DNA of 64,000 nt from Chthoniobacteraceae bacterium (GTDB lineage Bacteria > Verrucomicrobiota > Verrucomicrobiia > Chthoniobacterales > Chthoniobacteraceae), in the NCBI GenBank assembly GCA_947449735.1, contig CANFTB010000019.1, positions 1 to 64,000 on the forward strand, read 5' to 3'. Position 1 is the first letter of the stretch. The number at the start of each line of letters is the position of its first letter. The position numbers and the translations under genes are program-made. This document shows, in pieces, positions 9,360-17,150 of this stretch. Under the pieces are notes generated by a model. The model was not told the DNA's origin and did not search any database. It saw only the letters and a program-made list of their open reading frames with translations.

Positions 9360-12076
9360 GCCGCACGAGCCGCACCTCGCGCCGTAAATTAGCATTAGCC
9401 ATCGCAGGAGGTCTGCTCGCGCACTTCACCTGCGCTGCCGCTGACATTGCCCCCTTCCTTGATACCCACTGCACAGAGTGTCACGACGCCTCAACCAAGA
9501 AGGGCGGACTGGACTTGGAGTCCCTCAAGTTTCCCCCCTCAGATCAAAACCAGTTCGACACTTGGGTTCGTGTCCACGACCGGATCGAAAACGGCGAAAT
9601 GCCGCCCAAAAAGCGAGACCGTCCGCCGGAAACAGACCGGACACAGATCCTCCGAATCATCGATGCAAAGCTGCACGCCGAAGATACCGAAGTCATCGCC
9701 AAACGCGGACGCGCCGTGGTTCGGAGGCTGACAGCGCAGGAGATCGAAAACAGTTTACGCGACCTTCTCTCCCTTCCCAATCTCCGGCTCAAGGAAGCCC
9801 TTCCGGAAGACGAGCGCCGTCACGGTTACAACAAAATCAGCGAGGCCCTCGACCTTTCAAACGTACACCTCGCCAAAATCATAGACGTGGTCGACTCCGC
9901 TCTCGTCGCGGCAATCGCCACCCGAACCAATCCACCCCCCGTTTACAGCAAACGGTTCTATCCCACTTCCGGAACGGAAACATGGCTCCAAATCGGGCGC
10001 GGCGATGCCGTGCTTTTGAAGGACAAGCAATTCGACCCGCTTTGCCCGCTTCCAGATCCTGAAAAGCGGATCCAGGATAACAACCCCATAGACCTCGCCT
10101 ATCAGAAAGAGCGGATGAAACTGGTCGATAGCCTTTCTCTACGGCAGTACGAAGGAGCGGTTGGTTTTTTCTCAGGGCCCGTGGACCGAGACTTCCGAAG
10201 GAGCCTCCAATTTGCGCCCATTCACGCCGGCGTCTATCGCATTAAAACCTCTGCATGGAGCTTTTGGTGGGACCGAGGCACGGTCAGTCCCCCTCCCCGC
10301 CCTGAGTTTTTTATGCTCTCGGTCTGGCTGCCCGATCCCGGCAATCGGTTCGATCACTCCGCCTCCCGACGCCTCGGCATGTTCGATGTGCCCTCCCTGA
10401 ATTCGAACCTCCACGAATTCACGAGCTGGCTGGACCCGGACGAAGAACTGCTTTTTGAAATCGGCACCCCGACGGGGTACGCTCCCAAAACGGGTCGCTT
10501 CCCCTCCTCTGAACCCGGTTCAGCCACCACATACAGCGGCCCCGGCATCGCTCTCGATTGGTTTGAGGTTGAGGGGCCTCTCTTTCCCCAATGGCCGCCC
10601 GCGAGCCACAAGGCACTTTTTGGCGAGCTCCCGCTCAGGCCTTTCGATCCCGCCTCCGGTTTGCGTCCTCCCCTCCGCCCGCCCATCAAACAAGTTTCGG
10701 TCAGCGCACGCCCCCGGGGCTCTGAAATTTCCAAGGAAGACAGTGAACCTCCCTTAGTCACCGTGGCCACCGAACACCCGATGGAAGACGCCACCCGGCT
10801 CCTTGCGTCGTTCCTTCCAAAAGCTTTTCGACGCCCCGTCCAAACACCCGAAATCCAGCAATACCTGGCGATCGCAAAGCAGCAGCTCGACGCGAAAAGC
10901 ACCTTTGAGGACGCCATGCGCGAAACCTACAAAGCCGCGCTTTGCTCCTCGGATTTTCTTTTTGTCGGAGAACCGGAACCGCCCACGCCATCCCGCTCCC
11001 CGCAGCATTTGAGCGACAGGGCCCTAGCGGAGCGACTTTCGCTCTGGCTTTGGAACACCGTACCCGACGGCGAACTCCAGAAGCTGGCCGCCAACGGATC
11101 CCTGCACGAAGCCTCAACTCTTCGCGCTCAGGTGGAGCGCTTGCTGCAAGATCCGAAGTCAGATCGGTTCATCCAGGATTTCCTAGATCAATGGCTCGAT
11201 CTGAGAAAACTCGACGCCTCAAGTCCCGATCGCCGCATCTATCCCGAGTTCCGAGCGCATCTCAGGGAAAGTATGCCCGCGGAATCCCGCGCCTTTTTTC
11301 GAGAACTGCTGAACAAGGATCTGAGTGTAACCCACCTCGTCGCATCCGACTTTGTGATGATCAATCAGGGGCTGGCGGAACTTTACGAGATCCCAAACGT
11401 AAACGGCTCCGCCATCCGCCGGGTTGCTCTCCCTCCGGGCAACCCGCGAGGCGGCTTTATCACACAGGCTAGTGTCCTCAAAGTGACCGCAAACGGGACA
11501 ACCACCTCTCCCGTCACCCGCGGCGTTTGGATGAACGAGCGGATTCTCGGAAATACCATCCCCCCGCCTCCCCCGGGTGTGCCGGCCGTCGAACCAGACA
11601 CTCGAGGCACCTCTACAATTCGGGAACAACTGGATAAACACCGCTCGGATTCGGCCTGCGCAGCTTGCCACGCAAAGATCGATCCACCAGGGTTCGCCCT
11701 TGAAAGTTTCGATGTCATCGGTGGGTTTCGAGACCGCTATCGCTCTTTGGGTAAAGGCGAAACCAACCAAGTCGTATTCGCCGCTGGCTGGAATCCGTCC
11801 TACAAACTAGCCAAACCAGTCGACGCCGCCGGAGAACTCCCCACCGGCGAAGCGTTCCACGACATTACTGAATTGCGCACCCTGTTCGTAAAACAACGAG
11901 ACACCCTCGCCGCCAACCTCGCGCGTCACTTGTTGATGTATGCCACAGGAAGCGAACCCCACTACTCGGATCGACGTGAAGTCGCCAAAATCGTCGGCCG
12001 AGCAAAAAGCAGCGGCTACGGGCTCCGCTCGCTTATCCATGAGATCGTGCAGAGCGATCTTTTTAAGAACAAGTGA
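9356..12076 (+). CDS. DUF1587/DUF1592/DUF1588/DUF1585 cytochrome-like secreted protein
   Basis: 906 residues with a signal peptide (about 1-28). A cytochrome-c-like PSCyt domain carries HCTECHD (CxxCH) near residues 40-46. DUF1587 follows at about 110-180, a DUF1595-like stretch near 480-540, DUF1592 from about 551, and DUF1588 from about 686 (VTANGTTTSPVTRGVWMNER). A second CxxCH (CAACHAKIDPPGF) lies near 768, and a C-terminal DUF1585 runs to the end. This is the standard domain order of the family. The two CxxCH motifs suggest heme binding and electron transfer outside the cytoplasm. It is translationally coupled to the DUF1552 gene by ATGA overlap. The reaction is unknown. Confidence 0.9.
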   Translation: MSRTSRTSRRKLALAIAGGLLAHFTCAAADIAPFLDTHCTECHDASTKKGGLDLESLKFPPSDQNQFDTWVRVHDRIENGEMPPKKRDRPPETDRTQILRIIDAKLHAEDTEVIAKRGRAVVRRLTAQEIENSLRDLLSLPNLRLKEALPEDERRHGYNKISEALDLSNVHLAKIIDVVDSALVAAIATRTNPPPVYSKRFYPTSGTETWLQIGRGDAVLLKDKQFDPLCPLPDPEKRIQDNNPIDLAYQKERMKLVDSLSLRQYEGAVGFFSGPVDRDFRRSLQFAPIHAGVYRIKTSAWSFWWDRGTVSPPPRPEFFMLSVWLPDPGNRFDHSASRRLGMFDVPSLNSNLHEFTSWLDPDEELLFEIGTPTGYAPKTGRFPSSEPGSATTYSGPGIALDWFEVEGPLFPQWPPASHKALFGELPLRPFDPASGLRPPLRPPIKQVSVSARPRGSEISKEDSEPPLVTVATEHPMEDATRLLASFLPKAFRRPVQTPEIQQYLAIAKQQLDAKSTFEDAMRETYKAALCSSDFLFVGEPEPPTPSRSPQHLSDRALAERLSLWLWNTVPDGELQKLAANGSLHEASTLRAQVERLLQDPKSDRFIQDFLDQWLDLRKLDASSPDRRIYPEFRAHLRESMPAESRAFFRELLNKDLSVTHLVASDFVMINQGLAELYEIPNVNGSAIRRVALPPGNPRGGFITQASVLKVTANGTTTSPVTRGVWMNERILGNTIPPPPPGVPAVEPDTRGTSTIREQLDKHRSDSACAACHAKIDPPGFALESFDVIGGFRDRYRSLGKGETNQVVFAAGWNPSYKLAKPVDAAGELPTGEAFHDITELRTLFVKQRDTLAANLARHLLMYATGSEPHYSDRREVAKIVGRAKSSGYGLRSLIHEIVQSDLFKNK

Positions 12077-12260
12077 CCCTAACTTTGCCCCGGCGAAACA
12101 GGATATCTTCCTTGGGACCGCGGAGCCCCAGGAGGGAGACTGGCATCCCTCCAGGATGCACGTCCTTTTTGGGTGGTCCCGCGACCTATCGGGACACGCG
12201 GGCAGCGTGATCCATTTGATTTGTCTGAATCCGGAGCCTTCACCAAACTCTTCAAACTCA
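12077..12260. other. Intergenic stretch with an inverted repeat
   Basis: Contains a perfect 7-base inverted repeat, GGAGGGA (12131-12137) and TCCCTCC (12146-12152), with an 8-base loop, extended by CC/GG pairs past one mismatch. There is no T-run, so it is not a typical intrinsic terminator. The stretch may carry the promoter of the next gene, and may itself be part of an interspersed repeat. Confidence 0.35.
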
Positions 12261-13523
12261 ATGCAACGCTTAGCTCCTGCCTCCCTTCTTCTCGCGCTCA
12301 TCACGACCCATGCGTTCGCCGGGACACCCGTGGCGGATGCCGTCGAGCAGGCGCACTCCAAGTTATTCTCCACGCTGGTTGATAAGCACGGAATCATTCG
12401 AGACCACGTGGGTGAGCTGCCCACTCCGGAGGACTGCGCCTTGGGAAGGCCGAATGTCATTGGCTGGTGGAGCCCCATTGAGGATGGCCCAATGTTTAAC
12501 GGCTTATACCTGCCCGCCGCTTGCGAGCGCACACGTCGAAGCGGCAAAGCCGAAGACCTCGCACAGACGCGGAGCCTCGTGCAGGGCCTCCTCAAATGCG
12601 CCTCCGTTTCGGAGGTGCCGGGATTCATCGCACGCGGCATTGGTTCCGATGACAAGTGCCACTACCCGCTCGGATCGGATGATCAAACGCACCCTTGGTT
12701 TCTCGGGCTTCACGCATATCTGACGAGCGGCTTGGCTTCGGCTGACGAGCGCCGGCAGATATTGTCCAAGATGAAGGAAGTCGCCGATGTGCTGGAATCC
12801 ACGCACTGGCGTTGCCCGGCGGACGGCGCGTTCAAAGGTGAATTCCGCGGAGGCTACACGGGGCACCTCTTTCGCGATGCGGTTCGCTACCTCTATCTGC
12901 TCCGCGCAATGCATGCAGTGACGGGTGAAGGCGTGTGGCTGGAACGTTACCATAAGGCGCTCGCTGAACGGCCTGAGAAAAGCGAAAAGACTCGCGCCGA
13001 AATCTGCGAAGAAGGTTTCGCCGCTGACCGGCACGCCATCGCGCACATCGACGCCCATCAACTGTGGATCTACGTGGGTTCACAGGCTTCGCTTGCGCAA
13101 TTGGCTGCCTTGGAAAACGACCAAGTCATTCGAGAGCACTACGTGAAAGGCCTTGTCACGAACGCCCAGAACGCCCTCCCACCGCTGGAGGTGTATCGGC
13201 AGTTCGACAACAACGACACCAAAGTCTATGGCCATGCACAGTGGCGCGAAGGCTATCCGACATGGTTCCCCCAGCCCACCCAAGCGGACGGCGAGAAGTT
13301 GGCGAAAATGGGGGACCCCAAAAAGCTTGGCACTCGCAAGAGCTACGAGTCCACCTATATGTGCAACCCCCTGGCCGCAGCGGCGATCATTGCGCTGGCA
13401 GGCAATCCCGGGCACCGCTCCGCTGTGGAACAAGCCATCAGCCACTACGACTATTCGAAGATCAACATGGCGCAATTCTTCTTTGCCGAATGCGCCTTCT
13501 ACTCGCTACCGGCTTCGCCTTGA
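12261..13523 (+). CDS. Hypothetical secreted protein, 420 residues
   Basis: Start set at the ATG at 12261 because it gives a clean signal peptide (MQRLAPASLLLALITTHAFA, residues 1-20); the open frame upstream overlaps the previous gene. The mature protein is rich in Trp, Tyr and His, with helical-looking repeats (GLYLPAACERTRRSGKAED, RYLYLLRAMHAVTGEGVWLE) that recall alpha/alpha-barrel enzymes acting on carbohydrates. I do not recognise the family and make no functional claim. It follows the DUF1592-type gene after 184 bases with no Shine-Dalgarno sequence, and could share its transcript or be separate. Confidence 0.75.
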   Translation: MQRLAPASLLLALITTHAFAGTPVADAVEQAHSKLFSTLVDKHGIIRDHVGELPTPEDCALGRPNVIGWWSPIEDGPMFNGLYLPAACERTRRSGKAEDLAQTRSLVQGLLKCASVSEVPGFIARGIGSDDKCHYPLGSDDQTHPWFLGLHAYLTSGLASADERRQILSKMKEVADVLESTHWRCPADGAFKGEFRGGYTGHLFRDAVRYLYLLRAMHAVTGEGVWLERYHKALAERPEKSEKTRAEICEEGFAADRHAIAHIDAHQLWIYVGSQASLAQLAALENDQVIREHYVKGLVTNAQNALPPLEVYRQFDNNDTKVYGHAQWREGYPTWFPQPTQADGEKLAKMGDPKKLGTRKSYESTYMCNPLAAAAIIALAGNPGHRSAVEQAISHYDYSKINMAQFFFAECAFYSLPASP

Positions 13524-13544
13524 TTTGCTGAGCTTGTTTTTGTC

Positions 13545-13600
13545 CTCCCGGGCACGAGCTCCTCAGCCTGGACACGGGAGCGGTAGGGACTGGTTTTTTT
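13545..13600 (+). terminator. Possible intrinsic terminator after the secreted protein gene
   Basis: CTCCCG (13545-13550) can pair with CGGGAG (13575-13580), and seven T residues lie at 13594-13600. The loop is long (24 bases) and the T-run is 13 bases away from the stem, so the call is weak. Confidence 0.25.
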
Positions 13601-13868
13601 GGGATGTTGGTCGCCGGTGGACTCATGGGGCAGTGCTTTCATGACGCAAAGGCCCCCCTTTTATGCCTCACATGTACTGGCATTCGTGAGCTATAAAGCC
13701 GGAACCTATTGCTCATCTCAGAGACCAGGCGTCACATTGATGTCCACTTTGATCGCCGTCGTTGGCTCCGCAACGCCTGGATTTAAGTGACGCGCGGATT
13801 GCCACAACGTGAGTGCGCAGCCTTCCAAGCTTGAACCCGAACGCCGAAGCACAAGAGAAGAAGGGATC

Positions 13869-13962
13869 GCACGCGGGGCCGCGGAGGGCGCGGAGAAAAA
13901 TCATATAAACCAATAAATCAAAATTATTTATCCCCCTCCGCGGCTCCGTGTCTCCGCGTGAA
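13869..13962. repeat. REP-like inverted pair (long hairpin)
   Basis: A GC-rich arm (GCACGCGGGGCCGCGGAGGG, then CGCGGAG) and its partly complementary arm (CCTCCGCGGCTCCGTGTCTC, then CGCGTG) flank an AT-rich centre of about 38 bases. The right arm, read on the minus strand, matches the single copy at 3092-3125. This is the form of a BIME-type repeat unit. Confidence 0.55.
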
Positions 13963-13980
13963 CTTCTGTTTTCGGGTTGA

Positions 13981-14044
13981 AAGGAAGCCATCCGGATGAG
14001 GTTGGAGGCAGCAGGCACGAAAATCGTTCCCTGACCCCGTTTCC
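13981..14044 (+). repeat. 64-bp direct repeat, copy 1
   Basis: Matches 15098-15161 in the same orientation with 57 of 64 identical bases, ending in CCCTGACCCCGTTTCC. The pair encloses the parDE genes. No terminal inverted repeats or transposase are present, so it is an interspersed repeat of unknown kind. Confidence 0.75.
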
Positions 14045-14160
14045 CGCGCCGTTCGGACGGTCAGCGGAGGAATCATCACGCGGAAATTGGCGGAAGAGAT
14101 CTGGGGGCTGTTGCCGAAACAGATTCGCGACCAGAAGGGCAGATAAGGAAGACGCCTTCT

Positions 14161-14200
14161 AATAACGATTTTTGACAAAGTCTGTTATTCAAGGTAGCGT
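14161..14200 (+). promoter_or_regulatory. parDE promoter with operator-like palindrome
   Basis: TTGACA (14172-14177), a 17-base spacer and TAGCGT (14195-14200) form a plausible promoter just before the parD start at 14207. AATAAC (14161-14166) and GTTATT (14184-14189) form a perfect 6-base inverted repeat that spans the -35 box, which fits autorepression by ParD or the ParDE complex. The transcript would be nearly leaderless. Confidence 0.5.
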
Positions 14201-14206
14201 TCTCGC

Positions 14207-14470
14207 ATGAATGTTTCCCTCACGCCGGAAATGGAGAGATGGGTCCAGCAGAAGGTCAGCAGCGGATTCTATACCTCGGCTAGTGAGGTAATCCGCGAGG
14301 CCCTTCGTGAATTGTTTTACCGTGAGACGCTCGAATCCAAAACGCTGGGAAATCTGCGAGATGCACTCCAAACGGGATGCACAGCGGCAGACCGGGGAGA
14401 ATTGCAGGAGTGGACACCTGCAGTGACCGAGGAACTGAAGATGTTGGCGAGGAAACGCCGCCAAGCATGA
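14207..14470 (+). CDS. parD: ParD-type antitoxin (ribbon-helix-helix)
   Basis: 87 residues. The N-terminus (MNVSLTPEMERWVQQKVSSG, then ASEVIREALREL) is the ribbon-helix-helix DNA-binding domain of ParD antitoxins. The C-terminal half (about 45-87) should be the toxin-binding segment. Its stop overlaps the toxin start by ATGA (14467-14470), the usual antitoxin-first order. It likely represses its own promoter through the palindrome at 14161-14189 and neutralises the downstream ParE. Confidence 0.9.
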   Translation: MNVSLTPEMERWVQQKVSSGFYTSASEVIREALRELFYRETLESKTLGNLRDALQTGCTAADRGELQEWTPAVTEELKMLARKRRQA

Positions 14471-14760
14471 GGCTCGAACTCACGACTCCAGCAAGGGAGG
14501 ACTTGCTGGATATTTGGGCGTATATCGCTGGCCATGACGAAACTGCAGCAGACAAGTATCTTGAGGGACTTAGGAAACGCGCGCTGGAACTCATCAAACA
14601 TCCCGAGCTTGGGCGAAAGAGGGATGAAATTATTCCCGGCATTCGCAGTCTTCTCTTTCGCAACCACTTGATATTTTATCGCGTGAAAATATCTGCCATT
14701 CAGGTGCTGCGCATCCTTCATGGTAACATGGATTTGAAGCAGGCAGATTACCGGCGGTAA
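14467..14760 (+). CDS. parE: ParE-type toxin (RelE/ParE superfamily)
   Basis: 97 residues. The start at 14467 overlaps the parD stop and places MRLELTTPAREDLLDIWAYI at the N-terminus, as in ParE proteins; the frame is open further upstream inside parD, but that part is a shadow. Typical features are the central HPELGRKRDE block and the C-terminal strands LIFYRVK and IQVLRILHG. ParE toxins usually poison DNA gyrase; this target is family knowledge and was not tested here. Length and motifs look intact, so it is probably active. Confidence 0.9.
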   Translation: MRLELTTPAREDLLDIWAYIAGHDETAADKYLEGLRKRALELIKHPELGRKRDEIIPGIRSLLFRNHLIFYRVKISAIQVLRILHGNMDLKQADYRR

Positions 14761-15279
14761 AAAACCTTCGCGTTAGCCAACAGGGACGATAACTCGCCCA
14801 ACCCGCAGCCGCTCTCCTCCAGCGTCCACCGCGAGTTGGCCGCTTCCTGTCCCACCGGCAAGAAGGTCACGCACTGCAGCCTCGCGTCCTGATGGATTGT
14901 CGGTTTTTAAGACGTTCGTTTCCCGGGACGTCCGCCGTCTCTGTCCTCGCGCTGTGTCGTGGGTACACGTACGGAACGTATCGCTGGCGAGTGTCGGGAT
15001 ATTTTGATTATTCGGGTCAGATCTACCACTGTTTCCGCTTTTTGCAAACCTGCACAAGTTGCTACAAAAACAAAGCAACTCAGCCTTTCAATCTTGCAAG
15101 GATGCCATCCGGATTCGGTCGGAGGCAGCAGGCACAGAAATCGTGCCCTGACCCCGTTTCCGTTTCCCCGTTTCCATCGGCCGATCTCCTCCAAGGGCGA
15201 AAAGGCCCGTGCATTTGTCCCGCCCCCCTTCCCACCATTCTCGTAGCTTATTTACAGGGATGCATCATAATAGGGGTTC
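14761..15279. other. Gene-free stretch between parE and the kinase remnant
   Basis: No supported gene. On the minus strand an open frame (14773 to about 14900) reads like a protein tail (LLAGGTGSGQLAVDAGGERL) but has no matching start or context; it may be a gene fragment or repeat. The second copy of the 64-bp repeat lies at 15098-15161. The last 40 bases resemble weakly the region upstream of the kinase gene at 3854. Confidence 0.45.
15098..15161 (+). repeat. 64-bp direct repeat, copy 2
   Basis: Second copy of the repeat at 13981-14044 (57 of 64 bases identical, same orientation). Together the copies bracket parDE and about 1 kb of sequence. Confidence 0.75.
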
Positions 15280-15510
15280 ATGCCCGCCACCCAACGAGCG
15301 ACTTGGGAGATTCTCGCCTCCGAAAACGCCTCAACCGGGCGCACGGACACCCTGCTTGAGGAATTTAGAAGCACCCGAAACCTCCCGATCATGCGCTTGA
15401 AGTGGAGCCCGGACGGCAGGTTCCTCGGCGTCTCCTACCAGACCTCAGCAGACAACCTGAAGATCTACGAACCAAAGGCGTGCAAGGAAGCGGACCGCCC
15501 CGGCAACTAG
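15280..15510 (+). pseudogene. Remnant of a second FHA-kinase-WD40 gene (internal deletion)
   Basis: A 76-codon open frame that joins the two ends of a kinase like that at 3854. Residues 1-20 (MPATQRATWEILASENASTG) match kinase residues 1-20 at 14 of 20 positions. Residues 21-76 match kinase residues 1242-1298 (EEFR, RNL, KWSPDG, KIYEPKACKEAD) at about half of positions. About 1,220 codons are missing and the junction stays in frame. The bases after the stop (TAGCGGAGCG) are also shared. It has no kinase or membrane part. It could be transcribed (AGGGG precedes the ATG), but is best read as a deletion remnant. Confidence 0.8.
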
Positions 15511-15627
15511 CGGAGCGCATCCAAGCGCGGGACGCCACCCTCCGGGGGAAAGCTCCACTTCCATTCACCTCGCAAAAAAACGCACCTTTCCATGTCCAAT
15601 TTTCCTCCGAACTGCGGTTGCTAACAG

Positions 15628-16161
15628 ATGCATCCCCCAGAACCGCGTCTTTACGAGCAGTTCGTGCGCCTCCTCTCCAGCAACGAGGGCCGGCTCAAAG
15701 CGTTCCTGCGCGGGTTTCTTCCGCGCTGGGAGGACGTCGAGGAGGCCGTTCAGGAAACCTCCCTGGTCGCCTGGAAGAAGTTCGCCGCGTTCGATCAAAA
15801 CACCGACTTCGCCGCCTGGCTGTTGACCATAGGCCGCTTCGAGGCGCTCAAACTGCGGCGCGCCCTTTACAGCGACCGGCTCGTTTTCCGGGAGGAACTC
15901 TGGGACCTGGTACTGGAAGAAGCCTCCCTCGAGACCGAACAACTCCACGCCGAAAGGCGCGCCCTTGACGGGTGCCTCGCCAAGCTCGCCCCCGATCAAA
16001 AGGACTGGCTCGTCTCCGCCTACCAGCCAGGCGCCAAACTCCACGAAGTCGCTTCGAGCAGCGGCCGGAACCCCACCGCTTTTTACAAAACCATCCAGCG
16101 CCTCCGGGCGCTGCTGCTGGACTGCATCCAGCGCCAACTCAAAGCGGACTCCCTCGCATGA
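15628..16161 (+). CDS. ECF-family RNA polymerase sigma factor (second copy)
   Basis: 177 residues, the same subfamily as the gene at 626. Region 2 covers about 8-75 (YEQFVRLLSSNEGRLKAFLR, VEEAVQETSLVAWKKF), and region 4 covers about 110-170 with KLHEVASSSGRNPTAFYKTI as the helix-turn-helix-like part. The two proteins are clearly related but diverged. Its stop overlaps the next start by ATGA (16158-16161), so it is coupled to a membrane anti-sigma-like protein. It is likely to direct the downstream module up to 24785. Confidence 0.9.
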   Translation: MHPPEPRLYEQFVRLLSSNEGRLKAFLRGFLPRWEDVEEAVQETSLVAWKKFAAFDQNTDFAAWLLTIGRFEALKLRRALYSDRLVFREELWDLVLEEASLETEQLHAERRALDGCLAKLAPDQKDWLVSAYQPGAKLHEVASSSGRNPTAFYKTIQRLRALLLDCIQRQLKADSLA

Positions 16162-17135
16162 AACCGTCTCTCGAAGCCCTGACCTCCCTCTATCTGGCGG
16201 GCGAAATCGACCAAACCGGTCTCGCCCAGCTCGAAGACCTACTGCGTGCGACTCCGGACGCCCGCGCCCAGTTCCGCAGGCTTTGCAATCTGGACACCGG
16301 GCTGCGCGAGTGGGCTCCAGCCTGCGCTGCTCAGGCGGCCTGGGCCAGCGCCGGCGAAGCCGTGACCCCCGCGCAGAAGCGCGTCCGCTGGATCGCCTGG
16401 CCGGCGGCCGCAGCCATCGCGCTGGGAGGATTGCTGGCCGGTTTTTTGTCAGGGTCGCTGGCTTCTGCACGCGCTCTCTCAGCAAGAGAAGCGCGCTACG
16501 TCCTTCTGCCGCTGGCCAACGGTAACTTCGACGGCCCTGAGGCCCCCTCCACCGACGGCCTGCCACAGGCATTCGCCAAGTGGGGCGGCGATTTCTGTCA
16601 AGTCACCGGCGAGGATCAGGGAATCCGCCCGCCCTCCGGAGGCAGGATGCTGCGCTTCCTGCGGGCGGACAATGCGCAGTCGCCCCGGGGGGAGGTCCAG
16701 GGAACGGGAGAGCTCTGGCAATTGGTGGACCTGCGCCCGCTCAGGGAGCAACTCGGAAACAAGCCGGCAAAGGTCGAGCTGTCGGCTCTCTTTAACTCCG
16801 CCCCCTTCCCTGACGGACCGGGTTTCGCCTTCGGGGTCGGCGCCTATGCCTTTGACGGCGACTCCTCCAATGGAGCCGATCTTTGGAGCCGGCACCGCGA
16901 CTCGGCCCTGGCCACAGCTGGCAAAAGCGAGCCCATTGATGGCGACCCGGCCACTTGGCAGACGATCACCACACAGGTACTCGTGCCGCCGGAGGCAACG
17001 GTCCTTCTGGTAGCGGTCCGGGTTCATTCCACCAACCGCAAGACCGCTCCCGCCGCCACCGTCCAGTTCCCCGGCCAATACATGGCCAACGTCACGCTCC
17101 GGCTGCTTCTCGAAAACGCCTCCCCCAAACTCTGA
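16158..17135 (+). CDS. Membrane anti-sigma-like protein without FecR motif
   Basis: 325 residues. Start taken at the ATGA overlap with the sigma gene; an in-frame extension further upstream lies inside that gene. The cytoplasmic N-terminus (MKPSLEALTSLYLAGEIDQT, 1-70) resembles that of planctomycete anti-sigma factors, and one membrane helix lies near 80-102. The outer part (about 113-325) has NGNFDGPEAPSTDGLPQAF and beta strands that suggest a jelly-roll carbohydrate-binding-like domain, not the FecR domain found in the pair at 1193. It probably senses an envelope or polysaccharide signal for the ECF factor. Confidence 0.75.
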   Translation: MKPSLEALTSLYLAGEIDQTGLAQLEDLLRATPDARAQFRRLCNLDTGLREWAPACAAQAAWASAGEAVTPAQKRVRWIAWPAAAAIALGGLLAGFLSGSLASARALSAREARYVLLPLANGNFDGPEAPSTDGLPQAFAKWGGDFCQVTGEDQGIRPPSGGRMLRFLRADNAQSPRGEVQGTGELWQLVDLRPLREQLGNKPAKVELSALFNSAPFPDGPGFAFGVGAYAFDGDSSNGADLWSRHRDSALATAGKSEPIDGDPATWQTITTQVLVPPEATVLLVAVRVHSTNRKTAPAATVQFPGQYMANVTLRLLLENASPKL

Positions 17136-17150
17136 ACCCTCCAAAGCCCA

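Larger units (their letters stand above)
13524..14206. other. Gene-free stretch with REP-like and 64-bp repeats
   Basis: No full gene. It holds a possible stem (CTCCCG 13545-13550, CGGGAG 13575-13580) with a T-run at 13594-13600, a REP-like hairpin (13869-13962), the first copy of a 64-bp direct repeat (13981-14044), and an orphan open frame ending in a stop at 14144-14146. It ends in the parD promoter/operator. The mixture looks like decayed intergenic DNA that has collected repeats. Confidence 0.55.

Noticed and set aside
11940-12260. N-terminal extension of the secreted protein at 12261
   Set aside because: The longer frame overlaps the DUF1592-type gene and would bury the signal peptide.
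14377-14466. N-terminal extension of the ParE toxin
   Set aside because: It is a frame inside parD; the ATGA overlap at 14467 gives the family N-terminus.
13524-15279. An integrated mobile element around parDE
   Set aside because: No transposase, integrase or terminal inverted repeats, and no tRNA attachment site; only short repeats are present.
15972-16157. N-terminal extension of the anti-sigma-like protein
   Set aside because: It lies inside the ECF sigma gene in another frame; the ATGA start at 16158 fits better.
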